Assembly (NCBI GenBank): GCA_002238785.1
Contig: MPNA01000014.1
Coordinates: 1 to 64,000 of the forward strand
DNA: 64,000 nt
Source of the DNA: a bacterium OM1 bin76
GTDB taxonomy: Bacteria > Actinomycetota > Acidimicrobiia > Spongiisociales > ZC4RG35
Direction of reading: 5' to 3'
Of this stretch, positions 42,634 to 51,394 are shown piece after piece; the stretch's first letter is position 1; the number at the start of each line of letters is the position of its first letter. A program made the translations under genes and the position numbers. A model generated the notes under the pieces. The model saw only the letters and a list, made by a program, of their open reading frames with translations, did no database searches and had not been told where the DNA came from.

Positions 42634-43812
42634 TTATAGGAAGTTCGCCAGGCGCTGCATCCCCTTGGCCAGGTCGTCGTCCGACAGGGCGTAGGAAAAA
42701 CGCACGAAGCCCGGCGCCCCGAAGGCCTCTCCCGGAACCACCGCAACTTGGATCTCCTCCAAGAGGAGGTCGGCGAATTCGAGGGTGTTATTGATAGTCC
42801 TACCTCGCAGGCTGCGACCCAAGAGGCCGGAGCAACTGGGGAAAGCGTAGAAGGCTCCCTGGGGAACGAGGCACTCCACGCCGTCGATTGCCGACAGGGC
42901 TTCGTACATGGCGCGACGCCGCCGATCGAAAGCGGCCTTGAAGTCGGCAACCGGCTGTTGCGGCCCTGTTAGGGCAGCCAAGGCAGCCCTTTGGGCAACA
43001 TTGCAGACGTTGGACGTGGAGTGGGACTGCAGTCCCGTGGCAGCCTTGATGGCATCGGGGGGACCGACCATCCATCCCACACGCCAGCCCGGCATTGCGT
43101 AGGCCTTGGCGACTCCGTTGACAATCACCCAGCGGTCTTCCATGAAGGAGGCGATGGAAGAGAACTCGGCATCGTCATAGACGAAGTGCTCATAGATCTC
43201 GTCCGCAATCACCCAGATTCCCCGTTCGGCCGCCCACTCGGCCAATTCTTGAACCTTGGTCCGGCTGTGGACGGCGCCGGTGGGATTGGAGGGGGAGACA
43301 AAGATCAGGGCCTTGGTGCGGTCGGTGACGGCCCGCTCCAATTGGTCGATGGTTATCTGGAAACCGGTGCCCTGGTCAGCCAGCACCGGGACAGCCACAC
43401 CGCCGGCCAGATGGATGGTCCACGGATAAGAGACCCAGTACGGAGCGGGGACAATTACTTCGTCTCCCGGGTCGAGCAGGGCCGCGCATGCTGCAAAGAC
43501 TGCGTACTTTCCGCCATTGGTGACCAGCACCTGGGAGGGGGAGACATCAACTTTGGAGTTGGCTGACGTAGCGGCAGCCACCGCCTCCCTCAGGTCCTGA
43601 TGTCCGGCCGTGGCGCTGTAGCGATGGTTTTGCACGTCCCGGCAGGCGGCGGCGGCCGCCTCCACCACGTGTTGCGGGGTAGGAAAGTCAGGTTCGCCGG
43701 GCCCGAAACTGACTACGTCTGCTCCCGCCGCCGCCAACTGTTTTGCTTTGGCGGAGACTGCCATAGTCGCCGAAGGCGCGATGCTGCCAATCCGATTTGA
43801 GATGCGATTCAT
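42634..43812 (-). CDS. aspC: Aspartate aminotransferase-like class I aminotransferase
   Basis: A 392-residue PLP enzyme. FGPGEPDFPTPQHVVEAA opens the fold, SPSNPTGAVHS and IADEIYEHFVYDD bind the cofactor, and VNGVAKAYAMPGWRVGWM carries the Schiff-base Lys236. GFVRFSYALSDDDL near the end supplies the substrate-carboxylate Arg. It most likely interconverts aspartate and oxaloacetate with glutamate; aromatic or prephenate activity cannot be excluded. Same strand and 10 bases downstream of the flavoprotein gene, so they may share a transcript. Confidence 0.88.
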   Translation of the reverse strand: MNRISNRIGSIAPSATMAVSAKAKQLAAAGADVVSFGPGEPDFPTPQHVVEAAAAACRDVQNHRYSATAGHQDLREAVAAATSANSKVDVSPSQVLVTNGGKYAVFAACAALLDPGDEVIVPAPYWVSYPWTIHLAGGVAVPVLADQGTGFQITIDQLERAVTDRTKALIFVSPSNPTGAVHSRTKVQELAEWAAERGIWVIADEIYEHFVYDDAEFSSIASFMEDRWVIVNGVAKAYAMPGWRVGWMVGPPDAIKAATGLQSHSTSNVCNVAQRAALAALTGPQQPVADFKAAFDRRRRAMYEALSAIDGVECLVPQGAFYAFPSCSGLLGRSLRGRTINNTLEFADLLLEEIQVAVVPGEAFGAPGFVRFSYALSDDDLAKGMQRLANFL

Positions 43813-43822
43813 AGCGGGGAGG

Positions 43823-45169
43823 TTAATAGGTTGTGCGGCGAGCAGCGATATGGATCAAATCCCACACGCCGGAGAACGGGGGAGCGTAGGCGAGATCAGT
43901 CCAGGCTAGTTCGCTGGCGGTCATCTCATTCCAGATGGCCGTGGCAAACACATCGATCCTCTTGCCGGCGCCCGGGCCTCCCACGATCTGGGCGCCGAGA
44001 ATCCGATTGGTGGGCTCTTCGGCAATCACCCGGATAGCCATGGGCGAGGCCGTCGGCCAATAACCGGCGGTCGTGGTTCCCCGAGCGTCTCCGATCACGA
44101 TCTGAAAGCCCGCCTGCCGGGCGGTTGCGCTGGTCAGGCCGGTCGACGCGATTTCGAGATCGCAAACCTTGGTGATGGCGGTTCCCAGAACACCGGGGAA
44201 CTCGGCGTTGCCGCCTCCAATGTTGATGCCGGCCACCCTCCCCGTCTTGTTAGCGATGGTTCCCAGGTGATAGTTGACTGGTTGGCCGGTAACCCGATGG
44301 ATGGCCTGCGAGCAGTCTCCCGCCGACCATATCCCGTCGATGTCGGTGCGTTGCCGTTTGTCCACCGCGATGGCGCCGCTGTCTCCTATGGGTATTCCGG
44401 CGGCGGCGGCGAGTTCGGTCTCGGGCCGTGAGCCGAGACCCAGCACCACCAGATTGGCAGGGAAAGTCTCGGGGCCGCATCCCACGCTCTCTACACTGGT
44501 GGATCCGTTTATGCAACTCACGCGGGTCCCGGTGACCACTGTGATTCCCATATCCTCCAGGGCCTCAACCACTTGGTGCCCCAGATCAGGATCGAGGGTG
44601 CGGTCCAGGACCGCTTCTCCGGAGGTGAGCACCACAACCTGGAAGCCACGATGATGGAAGGCTTCGGCAGTCTCCAAGCCGATATACCCTCCTCCGATTA
44701 CCACCACGGGACCCTTGGGTCCATCGGCGCGCCGCCGTAGCCAGGCGGCGTCATCCAGAGTCCGCAACTCCGTTACGCCGGGAAGATCGATCCCGTCGAT
44801 GGGGGGACGGAGGGCCGTCGCCCCGGTTGCCATTACCAGTTGGTCGAATTCCAGTTGGTAGGGGATTGCGCTGTCAACATCCGCAGCGGTGACGGTCCGC
44901 GCATCCAAATCGACTTCGATTGCCTCATGGCGGGTGCGGACTTCGATGTCCATGGCTTGGAACTGCTGGGGAGTGCGCGCCACGAGGCGTTCCAACGGGT
45001 CCACGTAGCCGGCCACATGATAGGGTTCCCCACAGGCCGAGTAGGAGACGTAGGAAGACCGTTCCAGAGCGATGATCTGCAGATCGTCGGCCGACCGTCT
45101 TCGACGGGCTTGGCTGGCCGCTGACATTCCTGCGGCATCACCGCCGATGACCACCAGCCTTTCAGTCAA
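43823..45169 (-). CDS. FAD/NAD(P)H CoA-disulfide reductase-like oxidoreductase
   Basis: A 448-residue flavoprotein. It has an FAD-binding VVIGGDAAGMSAASQARRR start, a single redox Cys in SYSACGEPYHVAG (about residue 43) and an NAD(P)-binding GPVVVIGGGYIGLETAEAF. The one-Cys pattern with a second FAD motif (IDGIWSAGDCSQ) places it with CoA-disulfide reductase, NADH oxidase and related enzymes. It probably reduces low-molecular disulfides, polysulfides or oxygen. The TTG start overlaps the stop of the LapA-like gene in a TTGA quartet, the same coupling as dapD/dapE. Confidence 0.84.
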   Translation of the reverse strand: MTERLVVIGGDAAGMSAASQARRRRSADDLQIIALERSSYVSYSACGEPYHVAGYVDPLERLVARTPQQFQAMDIEVRTRHEAIEVDLDARTVTAADVDSAIPYQLEFDQLVMATGATALRPPIDGIDLPGVTELRTLDDAAWLRRRADGPKGPVVVIGGGYIGLETAEAFHHRGFQVVVLTSGEAVLDRTLDPDLGHQVVEALEDMGITVVTGTRVSCINGSTSVESVGCGPETFPANLVVLGLGSRPETELAAAAGIPIGDSGAIAVDKRQRTDIDGIWSAGDCSQAIHRVTGQPVNYHLGTIANKTGRVAGINIGGGNAEFPGVLGTAITKVCDLEIASTGLTSATARQAGFQIVIGDARGTTTAGYWPTASPMAIRVIAEEPTNRILGAQIVGGPGAGKRIDVFATAIWNEMTASELAWTDLAYAPPFSGVWDLIHIAARRTTY

Positions 45170-45471
45170 GTTTGGGTGTCCCTTTTCTTCTTGCGCCGGC
45201 GGCGCAACAGGTTGAGAGTCTCCCAGACCAGAATCGAAGCGATCGCCACCGCGGCCATCACCAGGATCATGGGATAAGCGCCGCTCCACCAGAACAGGTT
45301 GACCCGCACCGTGTGGGCGTTCTGGACTATGAACCAGATGAGGAGCAGGGCCACTATTCCCCCTCCGGCTACTTTCCAGGGGAACGTGGATTCCTTGAGT
45401 GGAGTTGGCGATTCTGCCGGGACCTGGTCGGGCGCCGGGTCCTTCGCTATGTCCCGGTCACGGTCTTTCAT
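45166..45471 (-). CDS. LapA-domain membrane protein
   Basis: A 101-residue protein with a charged N-terminus, two membrane helices (VAGGGIVALLLIWFIVQNA and AYPMILVMAAVAIASILVW) and a basic tail NLLRRRRKKKR. VQNAHTVRVNLFWW between the helices is characteristic of the LapA/DUF1049 family, which is linked to lipopolysaccharide or envelope assembly in other bacteria. Its role here is unknown. Its stop overlaps the TTG start of the downstream flavoprotein. Confidence 0.8.
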   Translation of the reverse strand: MKDRDRDIAKDPAPDQVPAESPTPLKESTFPWKVAGGGIVALLLIWFIVQNAHTVRVNLFWWSGAYPMILVMAAVAIASILVWETLNLLRRRRKKKRDTQT

Positions 45472-45637
45472 CTCCTAGGCGCCCATGTTAACAAGACTGT
45501 CTCAGGTTCAATATCACGTTTACCCTCGGTGCGGGTCCGCTTTCCGTCTTGGTCGTTACGGCGGCAGAGAGCGGGACCAGGGGTTTTATTCCTCTTTTAC
45601 GTCTTGTTTAGTAAGAGCTGTCAAAAGGTAAGATCAC

Positions 45638-45643
45638 AGGAGG
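45638..45643 (+). promoter_or_regulatory. Strong Shine-Dalgarno for the 45648 gene
   Basis: AGGAGG stands 4 bases ahead of the GTG at 45648 and decides that start. Such a complete Shine-Dalgarno sequence is unusual in this window, where many genes look leaderless. Confidence 0.7.
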
Positions 45644-45647
45644 ACCC

Positions 45648-46559
45648 GTGGAAAACCAATCTGACCGCAACGCTGAGGAGACCCCCTCCGAGGAGCCGAT
45701 CGCATCCCATAGGGCTTCGGGGGAGGTCGAAGAAGTTGGGACCCGAAACAGTGGTTTCCGCGCCGGGTGGCGGTCCCTGGGTTCATGGACGTTTTGGTTG
45801 CGACTGGGGGTGGGGGCGTTGATTCTGGGAACAGGGGTCCTGATCGGCCTGGGGATCGCCTGGTTCATCGACGACTCTCGGGGCTCTGATGATGACGAGG
45901 GGCGTCGCGGCGGGTCTTTCGCCTCCCGCGTCGACCCGTCAGGAGGGTGGTCCGGCGAAGAGGGATTCTGGTCGCAGGGGGAGAGGTTCGACTTTCCACC
46001 GAAGGGTTTCAAGCTGGTCCCCGACGGCCAGATCTTTCCTGATCCGGGTGATTGGCGGCGACGGGACCACCGGATGGATGAGTGGCTGGAACGGAGAGGT
46101 GAATGGTTTCAAAAGGAAGGGTCTGGAGCGGAAGGCTATTTCCGCAAGGACGAGACCTACCTGCCAAAAGAAGCAGTCGAGATCCTGGAAGGCCTCGTCG
46201 AGCAGGTCGAGGAACTTGTGGAGAGAGTGGAGGAGTACATGGAAGAAGGCCGCTTCGGTCCTTTCAGGGACTGGCCCGAGGAGTCCAGCGAGCGGGGCGG
46301 TGGGTTAAGGGACGAGGATGCCGAGGGGCCCTTGGCGGGATTTGACTTTCCCTTCGGAGAAATTCTGCCCGGCCTCGCCTTTCTCGAAGAATGTGAACTC
46401 GACTTCCAGAGCCTGCCGGCCATTATCGAAGAGTTCGAAGACGTGGACGGTGAAGAGGCGAGAGAAGACGAGAACCAGGACGGGGAGGATATTGAGGGCT
46501 TCTTCCAGCAGATCGAAGAGTTGTTTGATGACCTCTGCGAGACGCCTGCCGACAACTGA
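45648..46559 (+). CDS. Acidic single-pass membrane protein, unknown function
   Basis: A 303-residue protein of no recognised family. An N-terminal acidic tail is followed by one membrane helix near residues 50-72 (LRLGVGALILGTGVLIGLGI), then a long, highly charged, probably disordered extracytoplasmic part. Residues 170-200 (AVEILEGLVEQVEELVERV) suggest a coiled coil, and the C-terminus is strongly acidic. It has a perfect AGGAGG ribosome site 4 bases before its GTG. It may be an envelope scaffold or adhesin-like protein; the role is unknown. Confidence 0.6.
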   Translation: MENQSDRNAEETPSEEPIASHRASGEVEEVGTRNSGFRAGWRSLGSWTFWLRLGVGALILGTGVLIGLGIAWFIDDSRGSDDDEGRRGGSFASRVDPSGGWSGEEGFWSQGERFDFPPKGFKLVPDGQIFPDPGDWRRRDHRMDEWLERRGEWFQKEGSGAEGYFRKDETYLPKEAVEILEGLVEQVEELVERVEEYMEEGRFGPFRDWPEESSERGGGLRDEDAEGPLAGFDFPFGEILPGLAFLEECELDFQSLPAIIEEFEDVDGEEAREDENQDGEDIEGFFQQIEELFDDLCETPADN

Positions 46560-47383
46560 CACTCGGGCCGTCCCATGGCATCGCCAAATGGTGGGCTGAG
46601 GTACGTCCTGCTTCTCGCCCGCCATTTGGAGGGCAGTTATGTTGGTCGGTGCCTAGATTTTGAAGGTAATTCGATAGCCCGTTTTTCGGCATGACGGCTA
46701 GGTCCGATGGACCCGGGAGGGTTACTACCGGTCGTGGCGAGTCATGTCCACCGTGAAGACCGGCCATGTCGAATACCTGGTGAAGGATCCTTCCACCGGG
46801 AATGCCTGGCTCGCAGGTCCCGAACTGGTTCCAACCGGCTGGCAGGCCGCTGGGCCCAATGTGCGGCCCGACCTCATTCAAGCTATTGCACTCCTGATGG
46901 CCAATCCCGGCCGGGAAGAGGGCCAGCAGGATCTGGAGGTGCGGGCGGACGTTGGGTTTCGATGAACCGACGTCAGGCCAAGCGGATCGTCGATCCTTCG
47001 GTGGATCTCCTCACACAACCTCGCAACTTGGCGCCAGCCGAATGGAGGTGCCGGGCGGCTGATGCAATCCGGCGTGGTGGTCCCAGAAATCAGGGCTCGC
47101 CGGGCTGCGGGAAGTGGTGCTGGGAATGGGTTATTCACACCTTTTTGTTGGTATAGGGGTCAAAGTGGGCAAAATTGCCCGAATAAGGTCAGCGGGCTGT
47201 TTAATGCAAACAGGACATCTTCGAAAGCCTTAATGAGTAGGCCTAAGACAGGTGCCGGTAGCTTCCCGGTCTGACAATGATGAAAGGGACTCCCGGCGGG
47301 TTGGGCGGCAAAACTACCTGCTTTGTTTACCCGTCGATGAACAACCGGCTAGCTTAAGGTGACAAAGCAAACTGTCCCCTAAT
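46560..47383. other. 824-bp region without clear genes; hairpin and short frames
   Basis: The stretch holds a strong inverted repeat at 46584-46629 (13-bp stem with one U-G pair, 20-base loop). Two short coupled frames follow: 46744-46965 (73 aa) and 46962-47156 (64 aa), overlapping as ATGA, without recognisable homology or ribosome sites. At 47167-47182 there is a symmetric GGGCAA-AA-TTGCCC element. The last 150 bases are more AT-rich and probably contain the promoter of the ABC operon. I could match none of it to a known riboswitch. Confidence 0.4.
46584..46629. terminator. Long inverted repeat after the 45648 gene
   Basis: CCAAATGGTGGGC pairs with GCCCGCCATTTGG over 13 positions with one G-U, enclosing a 20-base loop. 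It begins 25 bases after the stop of the acidic membrane protein. No T-run follows, so it is either a terminator-like mRNA end or another structured element. Confidence 0.5.
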
Positions 47384-47391
47384 GGAGGAGG
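47384..47391 (+). promoter_or_regulatory. Shine-Dalgarno deciding the 47397 TTG start
   Basis: GGAGGAGG lies 5 bases ahead of TTG 47397 and overlaps an upstream in-frame ATG (47382), which therefore cannot be the start that uses it. Confidence 0.7.
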
Positions 47392-47396
47392 AACCC

Positions 47397-48767
47397 TTGA
47401 CCCCCAAGAAATACGATTTCGGTGTTACCCGTCGCCAGTTCCTGGGAGGTGGTTCCGCCCTGCTGGCCTTCGCCGCGATGGGAGGGTTCTCCGGTCTGTT
47501 GGCAGCCTGTGGGGAAGCTGATCCCACCGATGAGGGCGCTGAACCGGGCGAGGACTTCACCGGTGAACTAGGAGTACTAATCGGGACCCACATGGATCCC
47601 ATCAAGCAACTGCTGGAGCAGCATACGGCCAATGTCGGGTTTGCCCCCAACGTCGAGGAGGTAACTTCCCCCGACCTTCGCAGCAAGCTCACCACCTCGT
47701 TCTTGGCGCAGAGTTCGCCCTGGGACGCGGTGTTTGTCACCGCGTCGTTGAGTCCCGAGCTCAGCAACCGGTCATGGCTCACCAACGCCGGCCCCTTCAT
47801 GGACGAGCGGGTCCGCAGTGAGCCGGACCTGCTGACGAGGGGTATGGGCGCCGTGGAGGCCGGAGGAGAGACCTGGGCGGTTCCGTGGACAATGGGTAGC
47901 CAATTGCTCCATTGGAATAAGAAGCTCATGGAACAAGCCGGACTGGATCCTGATGCCCCGCTCGACTGGCATTCCACCCCCAATTCCTGGGACACCTTCA
48001 TCGAATATGGCAAGGCCATGACCGGTGAGCGGGATGGTGTGCAGTACTACGGGTACACCGATGCCTGGGCAGATACGCATGTCCTCTTCACATGGGGGGG
48101 ACTACTCCACATGCACGGGGGTAACTTCCTCGACGAGGAGCAGCAACCTGCCTGGAACAGCGAAGAAGGAGTGGAGGCACTCCAAAAACTCCATGACCTG
48201 CTGCATGTCCACAAGTGCATCGACCCCGCGGTCTCAACCTACACGTGGGTGTTCGACGCCACTCCGGGATTCTTCGACGGGACCCGGGGCATGTTCATCT
48301 CCTGGCCCTTCGTGGCCGGGGTGGCGGCCATTCCAGAGGCCGCTCCCGGGATCGCCGGGCACAGTGCCTTTGCGCCCAACCCGGCCGTGGTGACCAGCGG
48401 TTCGGTGGATGGATCGGAATTCTTCGGAGTGCCGGTCTTTGCAGAGAACAAGGACGAGGCCTGGCGTTTGCTGGATCTGATCTCCTCCCGCGAGGGTCAG
48501 CGAGTTGTCGCACTGGGCGGATGGGGCTCCATCTACAGCGGGGTTCTCAACGAGCCCGACATCGTGGAGGCCTTCCCGTTCTATCCGGCTCTGGCCAAGG
48601 CTTACGAGTATCCGGTGGATGGAGGTTGGTCTGAGGACCGTCCGCGCTGGACGCAGATGCTCTCCGATGAGATCCACGAGGTGCTGGCGCAGCGCAAGTC
48701 GCCGAAGCAAGCTCTGGATGACGCCGCGTCGGCTGCTCTGGAAGCCCGCAGGCAGGACGAAGCGTAA
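47397..48767 (+). CDS. ABC transporter substrate-binding lipoprotein (Tat-exported, family 1)
   Basis: A 456-residue extracellular solute-binding protein. The N-terminus has a twin-arginine motif VTRRQFLGGGSALL followed by a lipobox GLLAAC, so it is folded before export and then lipid-anchored. The body (AQSSPWDAVFVTASLSPEL, WAVPWTMGSQLLHWNKKLME, FISWPFVAGVAAIPEAAPG) is a typical family 1 sugar/oligomer binder. The two permeases that follow are CUT1-type. No ATP-binding gene is nearby, so a shared ATPase is needed. The ligand is unknown. Confidence 0.88.
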   Translation: MTPKKYDFGVTRRQFLGGGSALLAFAAMGGFSGLLAACGEADPTDEGAEPGEDFTGELGVLIGTHMDPIKQLLEQHTANVGFAPNVEEVTSPDLRSKLTTSFLAQSSPWDAVFVTASLSPELSNRSWLTNAGPFMDERVRSEPDLLTRGMGAVEAGGETWAVPWTMGSQLLHWNKKLMEQAGLDPDAPLDWHSTPNSWDTFIEYGKAMTGERDGVQYYGYTDAWADTHVLFTWGGLLHMHGGNFLDEEQQPAWNSEEGVEALQKLHDLLHVHKCIDPAVSTYTWVFDATPGFFDGTRGMFISWPFVAGVAAIPEAAPGIAGHSAFAPNPAVVTSGSVDGSEFFGVPVFAENKDEAWRLLDLISSREGQRVVALGGWGSIYSGVLNEPDIVEAFPFYPALAKAYEYPVDGGWSEDRPRWTQMLSDEIHEVLAQRKSPKQALDDAASAALEARRQDEA

Positions 48768-48783
48768 AACCAGCCCCGACTCT

Positions 48784-49710
48784 ATGACCCACGAGGTCCG
48801 AGCGGTCGAGAAGTCGGTTACCCGCTCTCGCCGCCGCGGTCGTCTGATCGCGGCGGCGATGGCGGCGCCGGCCGTGCTGCTGGTGGCCGGGGTCTACGCC
48901 TACCCGGCTATCTCGACCCTGCTCTACAGCGTCACCAAAGTCCACGTATCACCATTCCGGTTGGAACGCTTCGTCTGGCTGAGGAACTTCATCAACCAGT
49001 TGACCAGTGGGGCCTTCTGGGAGGCCACCTGGATCACGCTCTACTTCGGCGTGATGCTGTGTGCGGTGACGGTGGTCTGTTCTTTTCTGATTGCTCTTCT
49101 GCTCAACAGGACGTTTTTGGGTCGAGGACTGGTGAGGGTGACGGTGCTGCTCCCTTGGGCGGTGCCACCTGTTGCTTCGGGATTCCTGTGGGTTCAGATG
49201 TTCCATGCCGAATTCGGCTTTCTGAACGGTCTCATCAGGGCTTTTGGCGGAGAGGGGGACATCATCTGGCTGGGGGGTTCGACCATTGCCTTGCATTCGG
49301 TGCTGATTGCCGAGGTATGGCGATGGATTCCCTTTGCCACCCTGTTCATCCTCGCCGGGTTGCAGATCGTGCCCAAAGCGGTTAAGGAAGCAGCGGCTAT
49401 CGATGGCGCCGGACCCTGGCGAGGGTTTCGGCATGTCACCCTTCCCCTCATGCTGCCGGTGGTTGTACCGGTGGTGATCTTTCTGTTCGTGTGGGCCATG
49501 AAAGTGTTCGACACCATCTTTGTGCTGACCCGAGGCGGCCCTATCAGGGGGACCACAACCCTCAATTACCTGACCTACCGGCAGGGATTCGTGGATTTCA
49601 ACTTCGGGAGCGCCGCGGCCACCGCCTACCTTCTCGCCGGTCTCACCGTGGCTGTCATTGCCGGATTGGGGTGGATGCTGGCCCGCTCCCGACGGCTGGC
49701 GGGAATGTGA
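48784..49710 (+). CDS. ABC transporter permease (CUT1, first subunit)
   Basis: A 308-residue permease with six hydrophobic helices. A basic N-terminus (RSRRRGRLIAAAM) enters the first helix. The EAA coupling motif is KEAAAIDGAGPWRGFRHVTLPL. It pairs with the next gene to form the membrane channel for the upstream lipoprotein. ATG 48784 follows the binding-protein stop by 16 bases; longer in-frame extensions read through the previous gene and are not credible. Confidence 0.88.
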   Translation: MTHEVRAVEKSVTRSRRRGRLIAAAMAAPAVLLVAGVYAYPAISTLLYSVTKVHVSPFRLERFVWLRNFINQLTSGAFWEATWITLYFGVMLCAVTVVCSFLIALLLNRTFLGRGLVRVTVLLPWAVPPVASGFLWVQMFHAEFGFLNGLIRAFGGEGDIIWLGGSTIALHSVLIAEVWRWIPFATLFILAGLQIVPKAVKEAAAIDGAGPWRGFRHVTLPLMLPVVVPVVIFLFVWAMKVFDTIFVLTRGGPIRGTTTLNYLTYRQGFVDFNFGSAAATAYLLAGLTVAVIAGLGWMLARSRRLAGM

Positions 49711-49712
49711 CC

Positions 49713-50564
49713 ATGATTGCTACCACCCACACCTCCGGCAGTCGTCGCTTCAAGCGGGTAATGACCTATGCGGCGGCGGTGGCCGTTTTGGTCGTGATGG
49801 CTTTTCCTCTGTATGGAATCATCCTCACCAGCATTCAGACGGAACCCGACATCCGCTCCCCGAATGTGGCGTTTGTGCCTACCTACATCGAACCACAGCA
49901 CTATCAGGACATTTTCGACGAGGCTTCAGGCATCCCCGTGGCGGAGTCGATGGTGAACAGCCTGGTGGTGGCGCTGGCGACGGCCTTCTTGACTGTGGCG
50001 ATCGCGGTGCCCGCCGCCTATGCCCTGCACCGGATGGCGGTCCCGGGAAGGCGGATCATCCTGGGCGGGCTGGCGGCAATCTACATCCTCCCCACCCTGC
50101 TGTTCGTCCTTCCTCTGTTCATCGCAGTGGTGCAATTGGGCCTTTACGACACATACATTGGACTGGTGCTTCCCTACGTGGCGTTTACCCTCCCCTTCAT
50201 GGTGTGGATCATGGGATCCTTCGTCCGGTCCATACCTGTTGAAGTGGAAGAGATGGCCCGGATAGACGGCGCCGGGTTGCCACAGTTGATGTTTCGCATC
50301 GTCATCCCACTGCTCCGTCCCGGGATCTTTGCCGGGTTGCTCTTGGGATTCATCCTGGCGTGGGTGGAGTTTCTGACCCCGTTGCTGTTCACCAGCGATC
50401 TCTCCATCCTCACCGTGACGCTGGGACTGTTTCGCTCGACCATGGATATCGCCATCGGACAACTGGCCGCCGCCACGGTCATAACCGCTCTGCCGGTAAT
50501 CCTGATCACTGCCTTCTTCCAACGCAATATCAGCGAGGTGGTAACGGCCGGGGTGGAAAGGTGA
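49713..50564 (+). CDS. ABC transporter permease (CUT1, second subunit)
   Basis: A 283-residue permease with six helices. The EAA motif is VEEMARIDGAGLPQLMFRIVIPLL, and the N-terminal periplasmic loop includes TSIQTEPDI. It starts 2 bases after the previous stop and completes the heterodimeric channel. An ATPase such as an MsmK-like protein must be supplied from elsewhere. The substrate cannot be named; the downstream genes suggest a peptide- or sugar-derived compound. Confidence 0.88.
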   Translation: MIATTHTSGSRRFKRVMTYAAAVAVLVVMAFPLYGIILTSIQTEPDIRSPNVAFVPTYIEPQHYQDIFDEASGIPVAESMVNSLVVALATAFLTVAIAVPAAYALHRMAVPGRRIILGGLAAIYILPTLLFVLPLFIAVVQLGLYDTYIGLVLPYVAFTLPFMVWIMGSFVRSIPVEVEEMARIDGAGLPQLMFRIVIPLLRPGIFAGLLLGFILAWVEFLTPLLFTSDLSILTVTLGLFRSTMDIAIGQLAAATVITALPVILITAFFQRNISEVVTAGVER

Positions 50565-50631
50565 AGGGCCGGCTTTCAAGACAGTGGATCCGAGGTCGCC
50601 TGAAGACCGAGATTATGAGAGGAGTTGAACA

Positions 50632-51393
50632 ATGGCCAACCAGATAGATGTAGTGATCCAACCCGTGGTGCTGAGGTTCAGCCTCTTGGATGACGAGGTC
50701 GTCTATTTCTTCGCGGCCGATACCGAGGCAGTCTTGGACCGGATGGAGTTGATGATGGGGATCAATCCTGAAACCGACATGTTGTTTGACTCCAATCTGG
50801 GATTCCTTCCCGTTTCAACCGCCGTTCTGATCAGGGGCGAGAAGAACATCGTGGTCGATCCCGGCAACCATCACACCGGTTTCTACGGACAACTCGCCAT
50901 CGGCCTGAAGCGGTTCGGTGTTACTCCGGCCGACATCGATATGGTGGTGTGCACCCATTGCCACCATGATCACATGGGTAGCGCAATATCCATCCCAGGC
51001 GCCGACTTGGTGTTGGGAGAAGGGGAGGCGGACTTCTGCGAGGAGTTGTACGGAACGGCTGACACCGAGGCGCGTCTTTCGGTGATGGGCTCTTTGATCG
51101 AGGTGGGGAGGGGAGAAGAAATGGAACTGATGCCAGGAGTGGTGGCTATCTCCACCCCGGGCCATACTCCCGGACACATCAGTGTGATGGCCGAGAACGA
51201 GGAGGGGGAGAGGGTCTTGGTGGCGGGTGACACTGTCATGACCCGGCGCGAGTATTCGGAACGGTCATTCTCGCACTGGTACACGCCCGACCAATTGCGG
51301 GGTCTTCACTCCAGCCTCGATCGCCTCCAGGCTCTCCATCCCACTACGGTGATGCCCGGGCACGATCGGGCATTCTCCCCGCGGGCTTCCTGA
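50632..51393 (+). CDS. MBL-fold metallo-hydrolase
   Basis: A 253-residue metallo-beta-lactamase-fold hydrolase. The metal motif CTHCHHDHMGSA gives HxHxDH; a later His is in GHTPGHISVM, an Asp in VLVAGDTVMT and the final His in MPGHDRAFS. The overall pattern is closest to quorum-quenching lactonase or other small-molecule hydrolase members. GAGAGGAG precedes the ATG. It is followed after 1 base by an oxidoreductase, so both likely belong to the ABC-linked catabolic operon. Confidence 0.85.
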   Translation: MANQIDVVIQPVVLRFSLLDDEVVYFFAADTEAVLDRMELMMGINPETDMLFDSNLGFLPVSTAVLIRGEKNIVVDPGNHHTGFYGQLAIGLKRFGVTPADIDMVVCTHCHHDHMGSAISIPGADLVLGEGEADFCEELYGTADTEARLSVMGSLIEVGRGEEMELMPGVVAISTPGHTPGHISVMAENEEGERVLVAGDTVMTRREYSERSFSHWYTPDQLRGLHSSLDRLQALHPTTVMPGHDRAFSPRAS

Positions 51394-51394
51394 C

